Below, piece after piece: positions 36,942 to 46,912 of a stretch of DNA of 64,000 bases (position 1 is its first letter; each line of letters begins with the position of its first letter). Location: the NCBI GenBank assembly GCA_002163155.1, contig MAAO01000005.1, forward strand, positions 103,874-167,873. Reading direction: 5' to 3'. Below the pieces are notes generated by a model. That model saw nothing but the letters and a program-made list of their open reading frames with translations. It was not told the origin of the DNA and did no database searches. The stretch comes from Halobacteriovorax marinus. Its GTDB lineage: Bacteria; Bdellovibrionota; Bacteriovoracia; Bacteriovoracales; Bacteriovoracaceae. The translations under genes and the position numbers were made by a program.

Positions 36942-39900
36942 TTAACTCATTTTTTCTATGGCACTCTTATAACGAACGTCTCTATATCCTTTGACGTTCT
37001 CAAGCTTCTTTAGATCAGTATACATCTGCTTACTTGGTCTATTCACAAGTTTTAAGACTTTTTCTCTAATCTCTAAATTGATCTCACGCTCTTTTCTATG
37101 CCAGGCCGGAAGAATCAAACGAAGAATTCTCATGTGACGCATAAATTTTAACATCCATGGTCTTGGGCTAATATCAAATTCAATTTTTCTAGCAAAGACA
37201 TCAAAGCTGGGACGATTAATAAATTCTTTCTTATAAGATTTTCCAAGGTTCTCATACATTAAGTGATCAGATTGATCACGCATGGGAGAAATCATTTGAT
37301 GGGCCACAAAGATTTCATCTTTGAGCCAATATGTTCTAGCAATAGTCCTAAGTGCAATAGCTTGAAACTCATCATCTACAAACTCTTTAATCATTTGCGC
37401 TTCTCTTAGAAACTGCTGAACATTCATTCCTCTATCAAAGACGTACATGTCGTGAAGATAAGTGGCTAAATGAGTGCTTGGAATATTTGGTAGTAATTTT
37501 ATAATTCTGCTGTGGGCCGATCTATATAGATCAATGAAAGTATCTTTATTGTGCCATGGTAGGAAAGTGGCCTTAAGGCTCTTTTCTAAAAGAGCAAAGT
37601 GATTGAGTTTCTTAGTGGTCGATTTCTTTACATATTGATCTCTCACCGACTCATCACCATTTAGATAAACTTTTCTTCCTAGATTGAAAGCAACCCAATT
37701 ACTTTCAAGTTCTTCTTTACGCATAGTAGATGAAAAAGCATCTTTCATATTTTCAAAAGTAAAAGGTAGCTTACCGCTTTGAAAAGCGACTCCTAAAATC
37801 ATTGCCGAGGCGTAGACACTCTTTCCCAAGACATCGTTACATAGGCCCTTCATAGAAGCTAGAGTCACACGCTCACCAAACTTCTCTTCTAAGTTTTCTC
37901 TTAATTGTTTTTCTGAAATCGTCTTTTTAATTTCTGCATCATCTAAGAGAATCGACAAAGGCATTTGAAATTTCTTATCAATGATCGCCCTTCCACTCGT
38001 TGAGAGAAAGTGTAACTGCCCACTGGCATCTAAGAGATCAGGGGAAACTAACAGATCAGCTGTACCTAGTGGAGTCACAGCTCCCTTTGATTTGTCTTTA
38101 TGGTAAATAGTTAAATGACCTGTCACATTTCCGTTTCTCTGAGCGAGACCTTTTTGATCCATAAACTTGAAATCAAGATCATCACGTCCATTCATATCTC
38201 TTGCAGCGTGAGAGAGAACACGGGAAATCGTTGTCACGCCAGAGCCACCAACCCCTGTCACAACCATACGCCAATCTTGGCCGTTTGCTATGTCAGAGAA
38301 TGACTTCTCAACAGTTGGCATTTCAATGGAATCATCTGCGAAGGAGAGACTATTTCCTTCTTTATATTTTGTTGGGTGATAATTAAGTACTTCTACTAAT
38401 TCAAAACTAGGACAGGCCTTCATTTTTGTACAATAGCTATCGGCCACACAAATTTGCGGATCTATGGAAACTTTCGATCCATAAGCATCATGAACTTGTG
38501 TAAGTCCAGGACAACCAGTACTCTCCACACAAACGCGACAATCTTCACAAGCGGAAGTATTAATTTGATAGAATTTTTTCGAAGGAATTGTGTCATTCTT
38601 AGAGAAGATCTTTCTCTCTTTCGCCTTCTTTCTACCAAAGTATGTCAGTGCACATTCTTTATCAGAAACAATAACCTTCACACCTTTTTTACGAACAATA
38701 TTTACGAGTAAACTGCGATAAAAATAGCGATCACTTGGATTCACTTGATGGGTCTCAGTCACTCCAAGCGCTTTCACAACAGAGAGCATACTTTGGCGAG
38801 GTCTCTTATAACCTTCCACTGAAATTCCAGAAGCAGGACTCATCTGATGTCCGGTCATTGCGGTATTGTCATTATCTAATAAGATATAAGTGATATCGTG
38901 ACCAATTTGAAGAGAATTTGAAATATCCGTTAAACCAGAATGAAAGAATGTTGAATCTCCCATGAGAACAACTGAAGGGTTATCAGCAAAGATATCAACT
39001 CCAGCACCTAATGCTCCCCCTTGCCCCATGGCCGAGAGATTATGCATCTCTTTAAAAGGAGGAAGAAAGGAAAGCGAGTAACAACCAACATCTCCGTGAG
39101 TGAGAAGATTTAAACCTTCCTCATCTTTTAAAACAGATCTTAATTCCTTTAAGAGAGACAGTGTTTCTCTGTGGGGACAACCTGGACAAAAAGTTGGAAG
39201 TCTTCTTGGTAAATCTAATCCTGAATCGATTGAGTCATGTTTTAAATCGCGGCAAAGATCTAAGTTTAAGATTTTTAGCAGATCTTTAGTTTTATCAACA
39301 ACGATTTCATAACTCAGGCCTCCGTGTGCGGGGAAACCAATTTCATCATTAAACTTCTTTCCATATATTTTTATTTTTATATCGTGTTCAACACAGAAAC
39401 TCTTCAGCTCAGCTTCAAGAAACCCTCGCTTCTCTTCAACAACAACTAGAGTATCTAGTCCCTTTAGATAAGGGAGAAGTTGATTTTCAACAAGAGGATA
39501 CGAACAAGCTATTTTATATAAACTAAAGTGCCCAAGAAGAGCTCCTTCTTCTAAAACTTGTTTAATCGTTTCAAAGGCCACACCTGTGGAAATAAACCCA
39601 ACTTTGGATTCAGTTTTTCCATAAGTCTTATCAAGTGCGAGTTCATTTAAGACTTCTAAAACTTTTGGGAAACGGTCTTCAATCATGGTCACATCGGCCT
39701 TGAGAGAATTTGGAGGAACCATGACATTTTTAGAGAGATCAAAAGTGGCAGGATCAAGTGTCACAATCTCAGCATTAACTTCTTTATGTGGACCTACTTC
39801 AACTCGTCCACCACCTTCGGCCATAAAAGTCGTCAGTAACAGTCCTTGGTAAACAGAAGTACGTTTAGAAATCTCTAGCGCTAACTTCATCCAATCTTTA

Positions 39901-40367
39901 AGTTCTTGTGGAGTAGATGGTTCTAAAAAAGGAATATGTAAATGTTTGTAGAGATATCTTGAATCAGCAGGAGTTGAAGTCGACATTGACCATGGATCAT
40001 CACCTACAACAATAACCACACCAGAATAGATTTCTTCTCCTGTTTTAGGATCAATTGTCGTCGTACCTGGATTGGCAAAATTTCCAACTGAGAGAGCATC
40101 AGCCGCCACATGTAGACCCATGGACTTCATGGCCACGAGACAGTCTCTCCCAACTTGCTTACACCCAGATGCCATGGCCGCGGCATTAGCTTCTGAATTT
40201 GCAATAGCAACACGAATTCCCTTCTTATGAAATTCGTCTTTTCTCTTGTAGAGAATATTAAAATAATCCGCTAGTGGTGAACCTGGGTAACCCGTGTATA
40301 AGTTAAATCCAGCCTCAAGACCGCCTTGAACGATAAGTTCGTTCCCATTTAATATCTCAATAGTCAT
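36942..40367 (-). CDS. Indolepyruvate ferredoxin oxidoreductase, fused alpha-beta subunits
   Basis: TGYPGSPLADYF, FCPGCPHRETLSLL, GDVGCYSL, GDSTFFHSGLTDISNSL, Cys-rich segments CEDCRVCVESTGCPG and CVADSYCTKMKACP, VTGVGGSGVTTISRVL. Confidence 0.95.
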   Translation of the reverse strand: MTIEILNGNELIVQGGLEAGFNLYTGYPGSPLADYFNILYKRKDEFHKKGIRVAIANSEANAAAMASGCKQVGRDCLVAMKSMGLHVAADALSVGNFANPGTTTIDPKTGEEIYSGVVIVVGDDPWSMSTSTPADSRYLYKHLHIPFLEPSTPQELKDWMKLALEISKRTSVYQGLLLTTFMAEGGGRVEVGPHKEVNAEIVTLDPATFDLSKNVMVPPNSLKADVTMIEDRFPKVLEVLNELALDKTYGKTESKVGFISTGVAFETIKQVLEEGALLGHFSLYKIACSYPLVENQLLPYLKGLDTLVVVEEKRGFLEAELKSFCVEHDIKIKIYGKKFNDEIGFPAHGGLSYEIVVDKTKDLLKILNLDLCRDLKHDSIDSGLDLPRRLPTFCPGCPHRETLSLLKELRSVLKDEEGLNLLTHGDVGCYSLSFLPPFKEMHNLSAMGQGGALGAGVDIFADNPSVVLMGDSTFFHSGLTDISNSLQIGHDITYILLDNDNTAMTGHQMSPASGISVEGYKRPRQSMLSVVKALGVTETHQVNPSDRYFYRSLLVNIVRKKGVKVIVSDKECALTYFGRKKAKERKIFSKNDTIPSKKFYQINTSACEDCRVCVESTGCPGLTQVHDAYGSKVSIDPQICVADSYCTKMKACPSFELVEVLNYHPTKYKEGNSLSFADDSIEMPTVEKSFSDIANGQDWRMVVTGVGGSGVTTISRVLSHAARDMNGRDDLDFKFMDQKGLAQRNGNVTGHLTIYHKDKSKGAVTPLGTADLLVSPDLLDASGQLHFLSTSGRAIIDKKFQMPLSILLDDAEIKKTISEKQLRENLEEKFGERVTLASMKGLCNDVLGKSVYASAMILGVAFQSGKLPFTFENMKDAFSSTMRKEELESNWVAFNLGRKVYLNGDESVRDQYVKKSTTKKLNHFALLEKSLKATFLPWHNKDTFIDLYRSAHSRIIKLLPNIPSTHLATYLHDMYVFDRGMNVQQFLREAQMIKEFVDDEFQAIALRTIARTYWLKDEIFVAHQMISPMRDQSDHLMYENLGKSYKKEFINRPSFDVFARKIEFDISPRPWMLKFMRHMRILRLILPAWHRKEREINLEIREKVLKLVNRPSKQMYTDLKKLENVKGYRDVRYKSAIEKMS

Positions 40368-40555
40368 ATCTCTTCCTAATTTATCAATTTTTTGGTTATT
40401 TTAAGGCACTTCGAAAAACTCTGTCACTTATTAACTCTTTAAAATAATGGAGACATTGTGAAAAGAAAACCGCGTCATTTCACTCTACGCACCTTGAAAC
40501 TCTCCTCTTTCTATACCAAAATACCAAGATATTAAAATTAACGATAGGTTGCGCC

Positions 40556-41377
40556 GTGTCTAAACAAGATACTCTTCCTAAAGCCCAATGGATAAATATG
40601 AGTGAATTGATTACAACCCACCCTTATAAGAACGATTTAAGAGTCGCTCTTTTGAAATTAAATCGACCAAAAGTTCTAAACGCTCTCACCACAGAGCTTC
40701 TGCAAGAAATTGTAAATGAACTCACTCGTCTTGAAGAACTTCCAGAAGTGAGATGTATTATTATAACAGGTGATGAACGCGCTTTTGCAGCTGGTGCAGA
40801 TATAAGAAAAATGGTTGAGTCCAATTCAATTGATCAACTCAATGATAAGAGACTTAGACTGTGGAAACAATTTGCTCTCATCTCCAAACCTATTATTGCT
40901 GCCGTTAATGGTTACGCTCTTGGTGGTGGTGCTGAACTTGCCATGTCTTGTGACTTTATCGTAGCTGGCGACAACGCAAAATTTGGACAACCAGAAGTTA
41001 ATATAGGAACTATTCCAGGGGCCGGCGGAACGCAAAGACTTGCTCGTGCCATTGGAAAAAATAAGGCGATGATGCTCACCCTAACAGGAGAGATGATAGA
41101 TGCAAAAACTGCACTTGAATGGAATCTCATTGCTAAAGTAGTTCCATACAATACACTTCTGCAAGAAAGTTTTGAACTCGCTAAGAAGATTTCTGACAAG
41201 TCTCCTATTGCAGCAAAACTCATAAAAGATTGCATCAATAAGTCTCAAGAGATGTCTCTTTGGGATGGACTTGAATATGAAAGAAGAAATTTTTATTTAA
41301 CATTCTCTTCTCTTGATCAAAAAGAAGGGATGAATGCCTTTTTAGAAAAAAGAGCACCCGAGTACAAAGGAAATTAA
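40556..41377 (+). CDS. Enoyl-CoA hydratase (PaaF-like); true start may be 40598
   Basis: LNRPKVLNALT, DERAFAAGADI, NGYALGGGAELAMSCDFIVA and PGAGGTQRL motifs. Confidence 0.92.
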   Translation: MSKQDTLPKAQWINMSELITTHPYKNDLRVALLKLNRPKVLNALTTELLQEIVNELTRLEELPEVRCIIITGDERAFAAGADIRKMVESNSIDQLNDKRLRLWKQFALISKPIIAAVNGYALGGGAELAMSCDFIVAGDNAKFGQPEVNIGTIPGAGGTQRLARAIGKNKAMMLTLTGEMIDAKTALEWNLIAKVVPYNTLLQESFELAKKISDKSPIAAKLIKDCINKSQEMSLWDGLEYERRNFYLTFSSLDQKEGMNAFLEKRAPEYKGN

Positions 41378-42166
41378 ATGACTGACTACACTTATATAAG
41401 TTCAGAAAATATTGATAACACGCAAATTATTACTATTTGTCGCGAAGAAGTTTATAACGCTTTAAATACTGAAGCTAAAATGGAAATCGTAAAAGCAATA
41501 AGAGCGGCCAATAAAGATCAAGATGTGAAATCTATTATTCTCACGGCAGCAGGCAAGGCATTTTGTACAGGACAAGACCTCAATGACCGAAGTGTGCAAG
41601 CAAGTGAAGCCCCAGTAGATCTAGGTGTAACACTTGAAACTGAGTGGAACCCACTGGTTCAAAGTATTAAAGACTCAAAGAAGTTAGTGATTGGTGCTAT
41701 TAACGGCGTTTGTGCTGGAGCTGGATTATCAGTGGCACTGGCCTGTGATTTTATTTATGCCGCTCCAAAAGCAAAATTTATTTCAGGTTTTTCTAAACTA
41801 GGACTTGCTCCTGATGCAGGAAGTTCATATACCTTCGTTAAGGCGATGGGACATCAGAAAACACTTGAGTTCTTTCTCTTCAACGAGCCTCTTCTAGCTG
41901 ATCAACTGAAAGACTATGGTCTCATAAATGATGTGAGCGAAGATGTTGTAAAGAAAGCACAAGAAATTGCCCTAAAAATAAATGCAATGGCACCTCAATG
42001 TATTGAGCTTATAAAGAAGAATGTTCAATACGCACGAGACAATTCATTTAATGAAAGTATTAAAAATGAAATTTATGCTCAGAGATTTCTTGGAAACTCT
42101 GAAGATTACAAAGAAGGCCTAAGTGCATTCTTTGATAAGAGAGCACCAAACTTCAAAGGTAACTAG
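41378..42166 (+). CDS. Crotonase family, probable 1,2-epoxyphenylacetyl-CoA isomerase (PaaG-like)
   Basis: AAGKAFCTGQDLNDR and FSKLGLAPDAGSSYTF are characteristic of the PaaG group. Confidence 0.82.
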   Translation: MTDYTYISSENIDNTQIITICREEVYNALNTEAKMEIVKAIRAANKDQDVKSIILTAAGKAFCTGQDLNDRSVQASEAPVDLGVTLETEWNPLVQSIKDSKKLVIGAINGVCAGAGLSVALACDFIYAAPKAKFISGFSKLGLAPDAGSSYTFVKAMGHQKTLEFFLFNEPLLADQLKDYGLINDVSEDVVKKAQEIALKINAMAPQCIELIKKNVQYARDNSFNESIKNEIYAQRFLGNSEDYKEGLSAFFDKRAPNFKGN

Positions 42167-42175
42167 GAAAGAAAC

Positions 42176-43039
42176 ATGAAATTAGAATCAGTTCTAGTCA
42201 TTGGTGCAGGGACTATGGGGCGCGGTATTGCTCAATGGTTTGCTCAGCAAGGTTTAAAAGTAGAACTCTTAGATAATAATCCTAAGGCGATTGATTCAGC
42301 AATTGAAGCTGTTAATCAGTCTTGGGATAAACTCTCCAAAAAGGGGAAATTTTCAGAAGCTGAAGTAAAAAGTTTTAAGAGTCATTTGAGTGCCACAAAC
42401 TGGGAATCTTTTAATAAGAATTGTTCACTGGTGGTTGAGGCCATCATTGAAAACATAGAAATAAAAAATACTGTTTTCCAAAAGCTAGATGAACTCTGTC
42501 ATAAAGACTGTATTCTAGCTTCAAATACAAGTTCAATTCCTATCTCTTCAATGGCCAAAGGTCTGAGTGCAGAGAGAAGAGAAAAGTTTCTAGGACTTCA
42601 CTTCTTTAATCCCGCTCCTATTATGAAGTTAGTTGAAGTGATAAAAGGTCACTGGACAAATGTTGATCTTATTGCAGAATTTACCACTTGGTTTGAAACT
42701 GCTGGAAAAAAAGTTGCCGTTTGTAATGATTCCCCTGGTTTCATTGTCAATAGAGTCGCCAGAAACTTCTATGGAGAATCCCTAAGAATTACGAATCACC
42801 ATGATATGGAAAAGATGCGAGAAATCGATAACGTTTTAAAGAAGTGTGGTGGTTTTAAAATGGGTCCCTTTGAATTAATGGATCTGATTGGAATTGATAT
42901 TAATTACTCTGTGACTGAATCTGTATGGCACAGTTACTATAATGATCCTCGCTTTGCCCCCCACCTACTACAAAAGAAAATGGTTGATAGTGGAAGACTT
43001 GGTAAGAAAACAAAAGGAGGGTTCTATGACTACGAATAA
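42176..43039 (+). CDS. 3-hydroxyacyl-CoA dehydrogenase (PaaH/FadB2-like)
   Basis: VIGAGTMGRGIAQWFAQQG, NTSSIPISSMA, GLHFFNPAPIMKLVEVI and NDSPGFIVNRVAR motifs. Confidence 0.93.
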   Translation: MKLESVLVIGAGTMGRGIAQWFAQQGLKVELLDNNPKAIDSAIEAVNQSWDKLSKKGKFSEAEVKSFKSHLSATNWESFNKNCSLVVEAIIENIEIKNTVFQKLDELCHKDCILASNTSSIPISSMAKGLSAERREKFLGLHFFNPAPIMKLVEVIKGHWTNVDLIAEFTTWFETAGKKVAVCNDSPGFIVNRVARNFYGESLRITNHHDMEKMREIDNVLKKCGGFKMGPFELMDLIGIDINYSVTESVWHSYYNDPRFAPHLLQKKMVDSGRLGKKTKGGFYDYE

Positions 43040-43703
43040 GAAGTTTCTCGTTCTAGCAACGAAGAATCACCCGTTATATGAGAAATTAAAGACATTAGAT
43101 GTTGAATTCTATGACCTTGATTCAGTTGCTCCCTTCGAGCAAAATTGGTCTAGGGATTATGAGTGCGACCTAGTGCTCGATTTTTCGATTCTAGATGCTG
43201 ATAAGAAAATGACTCTTTTGAATAATTTAAATATTCAATTTGATTTTCCAATTGTCAGTGATCTTTCAACTTATTGGGGAGAGCTCTTTATTGAGAAAAT
43301 ATCAGGACTAAGAGGAGCAGTTTCTCTCGCTTTTCATTCTCCAAATAATTGTTATGAATACTACGCCATTGATGAGGCCACAAAGAGCGGAATTGAAGAG
43401 TTCTATAAACTTTTAAATTTCGAAGGTGTCCAGGTTTCAAATCCAGGAATTGGTTTTACATATCCAAGAGTTATATCAATGGTGATCAACGAGGCTTTTT
43501 TCTCTCTAGAAGATAAACTAGCAAGACCTAGAGATATTGATACGGCCATGAAATTTGGCGTAAACTATCCCCTAGGTCCCTTTGAGTGGGTCAAAAAAAT
43601 TGGCCCTAAGAACATCTTACGGCTTTTAGAGACTCTCTATGATGTCACAAGAGATCAAAGATATAGACCCAGCCAGAAATTAAGATTAGAAGCAAATTTA
43701 TAA
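43026..43703 (+). CDS. C-terminal half of a PaaH-type 3-hydroxyacyl-CoA dehydrogenase (reduced Rossmann + 3HCDH C-terminal domain)
   Basis: Start MTTNKKFLV has an AAAGGAGGG Shine-Dalgarno. C-terminus PRVISMVINEAFFSLEDKLARPRDIDTAMKFGVNYPLGPFEW is a 3HCDH domain; no GxGxxG. Confidence 0.8.
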   Translation: MTTNKKFLVLATKNHPLYEKLKTLDVEFYDLDSVAPFEQNWSRDYECDLVLDFSILDADKKMTLLNNLNIQFDFPIVSDLSTYWGELFIEKISGLRGAVSLAFHSPNNCYEYYAIDEATKSGIEEFYKLLNFEGVQVSNPGIGFTYPRVISMVINEAFFSLEDKLARPRDIDTAMKFGVNYPLGPFEWVKKIGPKNILRLLETLYDVTRDQRYRPSQKLRLEANL

Positions 43704-43713
43704 AGGAATACCT

Positions 43714-44910
43714 ATGACCAAATCATATATAATTTATGCCAAGAGAACACCCATTGGAAAACTTGGTGGTGGACTTTCAAATGTTAGAGTTGACGATATG
43801 TTGGCGCTACTCTTTAAAGATTTCAAAGATCAGGCAACTTTTGATTTAACTGAAATTGATGACGTGATTGTTGGTTGTGCCAACCAGGCCGGTGAAGATA
43901 ATAGAAACCTCGCCAGAATGTCATCAGTACTTGCAGGTTTCCCCTATGAAGTTCCAGGAACAACAATCAATAGACTCTGTGGATCTTCACTAGATGCAGT
44001 CATGGACGCCGTAGGAAGAATTAATGCTGGCTTTGGAGACTGTTTTGTAGTTGGAGGCGCAGAGAGTATGACTCGCGCTCCTTTCGTTGTTTCAAAAGCT
44101 TCTAGTGCCTTTGGACGTGATTCAAAGATGTATGACACAACATTTGGTTGGAGATTTCCAAATCCAAAAATGAAAGAACTCTTCCCACTCTTTGGAATGG
44201 GAGAAACAGCTGAAGAAGTAGCTGAGCAATATAAAATAACTCGAGAAGATCAAGATCAATTTGCGCTAAATTCACATAAGAAGGCCCATGCTGCATGGGA
44301 GAATGGCTCTTTTGATGAAGAAGTTCTACCTGTCGAAGTGAAGCTTAGAAAGTCTTCTTTCACTGTTGCTAGAGATGAGGGACCAAGAGCTGATACCAGC
44401 CTTGAAAAGTTAGGAAAACTTCGCGCGGTTTTCAGAGAAGGTGGAACAGTAACAGCTGGAAATGCATCCATGATGAATGATGGGGCCAGTGCAGTTGTTG
44501 TAGTTTCAGAAGAATTTCTAAAAAAGCACAAACTGACTGCACTAGTAGAAGTGACAGGTGCAGCAGTTAGAGGAGTTCATCCAAACGTTATGGGACTAGG
44601 CCCTATTGAGGCCACTAAAACTCTCTGTAAGAGATTTAATAAGAAAGTTAGTGACTTTGATGTTGTCGAACTTAATGAAGCTTTCGCAGCACAGGCGCTT
44701 GCCTGTATCAGAGAGTTAGGACTAGACGAATCTAAGGTCAACTTAAATGGCGGAGCGATCTCTCTTGGTCACCCGCTGGGTTGTTCAGGTGCTCGCATTC
44801 TTACAACTCTTATTCATATAATGAAGAAGAATCCTGAATTAAAAGAAGGGTTAGCTTCTATGTGTATTGGGGTTGGACAAGGAATTGCGCTCTCAGTAAA
44901 ACAAGTTTAA
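43714..44910 (+). CDS. Thiolase (acetyl-CoA acetyltransferase/3-oxoadipyl-CoA thiolase-like)
   Basis: NRLCGSSLDAV, GGAESMTRAPFV, NLNGGAISLGHPLGCSGARI and ASMCIGVGQGIA motifs. Confidence 0.94.
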   Translation: MTKSYIIYAKRTPIGKLGGGLSNVRVDDMLALLFKDFKDQATFDLTEIDDVIVGCANQAGEDNRNLARMSSVLAGFPYEVPGTTINRLCGSSLDAVMDAVGRINAGFGDCFVVGGAESMTRAPFVVSKASSAFGRDSKMYDTTFGWRFPNPKMKELFPLFGMGETAEEVAEQYKITREDQDQFALNSHKKAHAAWENGSFDEEVLPVEVKLRKSSFTVARDEGPRADTSLEKLGKLRAVFREGGTVTAGNASMMNDGASAVVVVSEEFLKKHKLTALVEVTGAAVRGVHPNVMGLGPIEATKTLCKRFNKKVSDFDVVELNEAFAAQALACIRELGLDESKVNLNGGAISLGHPLGCSGARILTTLIHIMKKNPELKEGLASMCIGVGQGIALSVKQV

Positions 44911-44913
44911 ATA

Positions 44914-44941
44914 AAAAAGGTCCCAAATCTGGGACCTTTTT
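44914..44941. terminator. Bidirectional terminator
   Basis: AAAAAGGTCCCA-AATC-TGGGACCTTTTT. Confidence 0.85.
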
Positions 44942-44963
44942 CTTTTATAAATTTTAATATTTT

Positions 44964-46259
44964 TTAATCTACAAACTTTACAGAATTTAAATCAAAGCCA
45001 TCTTTAGAAGGACCCTTTGGAGTCACATCTTTAACAACTAATTTCTTTAATCTACAACCTGAGTAACTCTTCCCTTCTTCATTTTCAGAGAAACTATAAG
45101 TTAACTTCTCTTTTGTTTGGACAGTTGCGATTGTGTTGACTCCATTTAAAGACTCTTCATCACAACTCTCAAGCTTTACTCTAACTTTTGCTTGCTCTGG
45201 GTATGATTGCATATTTTGATTACCCCAAGTAATTTCTCTAAGCTCTAAAGTTTTACCAAATACAGGGTAACTTGCTGAGTAACCATTAATTCTACAAGAG
45301 ATGGCCACTTTTCCTCTTAATCCTAAAGATAAGAAGTTGATCTTCCCAGTTGTTGAAACTTCATCAATAAAGGCATTTGATACATTCTTTCTACTCGCAA
45401 CAACACCTTTACCTGGCCTATATAAAACATGTAAATCTGAGAGATTTGAAAAATCACACTCTTGACCTAAATCAATTTCTCCTTCAATACACTTTCTAAA
45501 ACCTTTCGTACCTACATTGAACATTTCTTCGCAGGCATCATAATTATGATTCTTTCCAACTTCTTCCACAGAAATATTATCAATTAAGATTCCATAACTA
45601 TCAGGAATACCATTATCTCTTAGTACTAATTTTGAAAATTTTCTTGTTGCTAGCACTTCTAAACTTCTAGAAGAAAAAGCATTAAATACAGGATCAAATT
45701 TTTCTAATTCTGAACCAAATCTCACGATGAGGTTTCTATAGGACTTCTCGGTCATTCCACCATAGCTTCTCATTTTATAGTCAAATTTTACTTTGTACTT
45801 GTAACCAATTTTTGTTGGAATAAATGATCTTATTCTAATATTTGCGGGCTCATTTCCAGATATCCCACAATGTTGAAGATCCGTATCAAGTTCAGCAATC
45901 ATATTATCTCTTGAGCCTGCTCTGTATACACTGGCCTTACCAAATTCAATCTTGGGTTCACATATTGAGTTTGCAAGCTCTTTAGTCATTTCACTTCTCG
46001 AATATCCCAATCTATCTGCTAAGTGATTTCTCGTTCTCTTAGTCCAAGAAATATCGAAATTTATCTCACTATCATCACTGACGTAATCCTCTCTAGAATT
46101 TTCGCCCTGTAACCCAAAGTCACTTAAGTACCAACTTTGATTGGTCTCAAAAGATTCAAAATTTTGTGTCGCCACAACATTAGTTGTCGTCTGTGTCGCA
46201 AATGTTGCTGTTGTCGATAAAAGCGCACTATAAACTAAAAAACTTTTAAGTAAATTCAT
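44964..46259 (-). CDS. Secreted hypothetical protein
   Basis: Internal Met gives signal peptide MNLLKSFLVYSALLSTTATFA; the track start at 46337 is probably too long. Confidence 0.7.
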   Translation of the reverse strand: MNLLKSFLVYSALLSTTATFATQTTTNVVATQNFESFETNQSWYLSDFGLQGENSREDYVSDDSEINFDISWTKRTRNHLADRLGYSRSEMTKELANSICEPKIEFGKASVYRAGSRDNMIAELDTDLQHCGISGNEPANIRIRSFIPTKIGYKYKVKFDYKMRSYGGMTEKSYRNLIVRFGSELEKFDPVFNAFSSRSLEVLATRKFSKLVLRDNGIPDSYGILIDNISVEEVGKNHNYDACEEMFNVGTKGFRKCIEGEIDLGQECDFSNLSDLHVLYRPGKGVVASRKNVSNAFIDEVSTTGKINFLSLGLRGKVAISCRINGYSASYPVFGKTLELREITWGNQNMQSYPEQAKVRVKLESCDEESLNGVNTIATVQTKEKLTYSFSENEEGKSYSGCRLKKLVVKDVTPKGPSKDGFDLNSVKFVD

Positions 46260-46472
46260 CTCAAATTCTCCCGATTTATGATGGTAACACCAGCTATTAA
46301 AGCAAGCATTATGCCAACTTAGGTCACCTAACTCCATGATATTACGCTGGCAATAATGTCAAAACTTTATGCACGTTAGAATATTAGACACAATGCTTAG
46401 AGACTTGAAAATGATGGTAAAATAAGTAATATAGATGATTCATATAGAGACTTTTTAAGGATAGAGGAAGTA

Positions 46473-46910
46473 ATGAGTTTAAAAGATGCAATGATGAAAG
46501 CTGGTCTTAAATCTTCTAAAACACAGAATATGCGCAAAGCCGTAACAACACGTGACAAGAAGAAAATCGAGAAACATCAAGAAATTAGAAATTTCTGTGA
46601 AGTCTGTCAGCTCATACAACCTGATGTTGAAAGATACGTTCACAAGAATCCTACAGTAGACGCTGAATGGATCTGTGCTGCTTGTGCTGATAAAGAAGAA
46701 ATTCACGACCAATTTAGAATGACTAATCAAAGTGAATTTGCCAAAGGTAGAAGATTCAGACGAGAATTTGGTCCTACAAAGGATTTCTCGGATAATTCTT
46801 CAACTAACAAGAAGTCTAGTCATAGATCACCTGTAAAAAAGAAAGAAGAAGTCTATAAAGAAGCAGATTTTAGTGTAGATGATGACGGAGAAAAGAACTT
46901 TAATTGTTAA
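46473..46910 (+). CDS. Small protein with zinc-ribbon-like CxxC...CxxC
   Basis: FCEVCQLIQPDVERYVHKNPTVDAEWICAACADK. Confidence 0.7.
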   Translation: MSLKDAMMKAGLKSSKTQNMRKAVTTRDKKKIEKHQEIRNFCEVCQLIQPDVERYVHKNPTVDAEWICAACADKEEIHDQFRMTNQSEFAKGRRFRREFGPTKDFSDNSSTNKKSSHRSPVKKKEEVYKEADFSVDDDGEKNFNC

Positions 46911-46912
46911 AG

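Noticed and set aside
38115-38711. Several + strand ORFs opposite the indolepyruvate oxidoreductase gene
   Set aside because: Antisense shadows of a highly conserved gene, no independent support.
42942-43025. Upstream extension of the 43026 dehydrogenase ORF
   Set aside because: ATG at 43026 has the strong Shine-Dalgarno; the 28 extra residues overlap conserved coding sequence of the previous gene in another frame.
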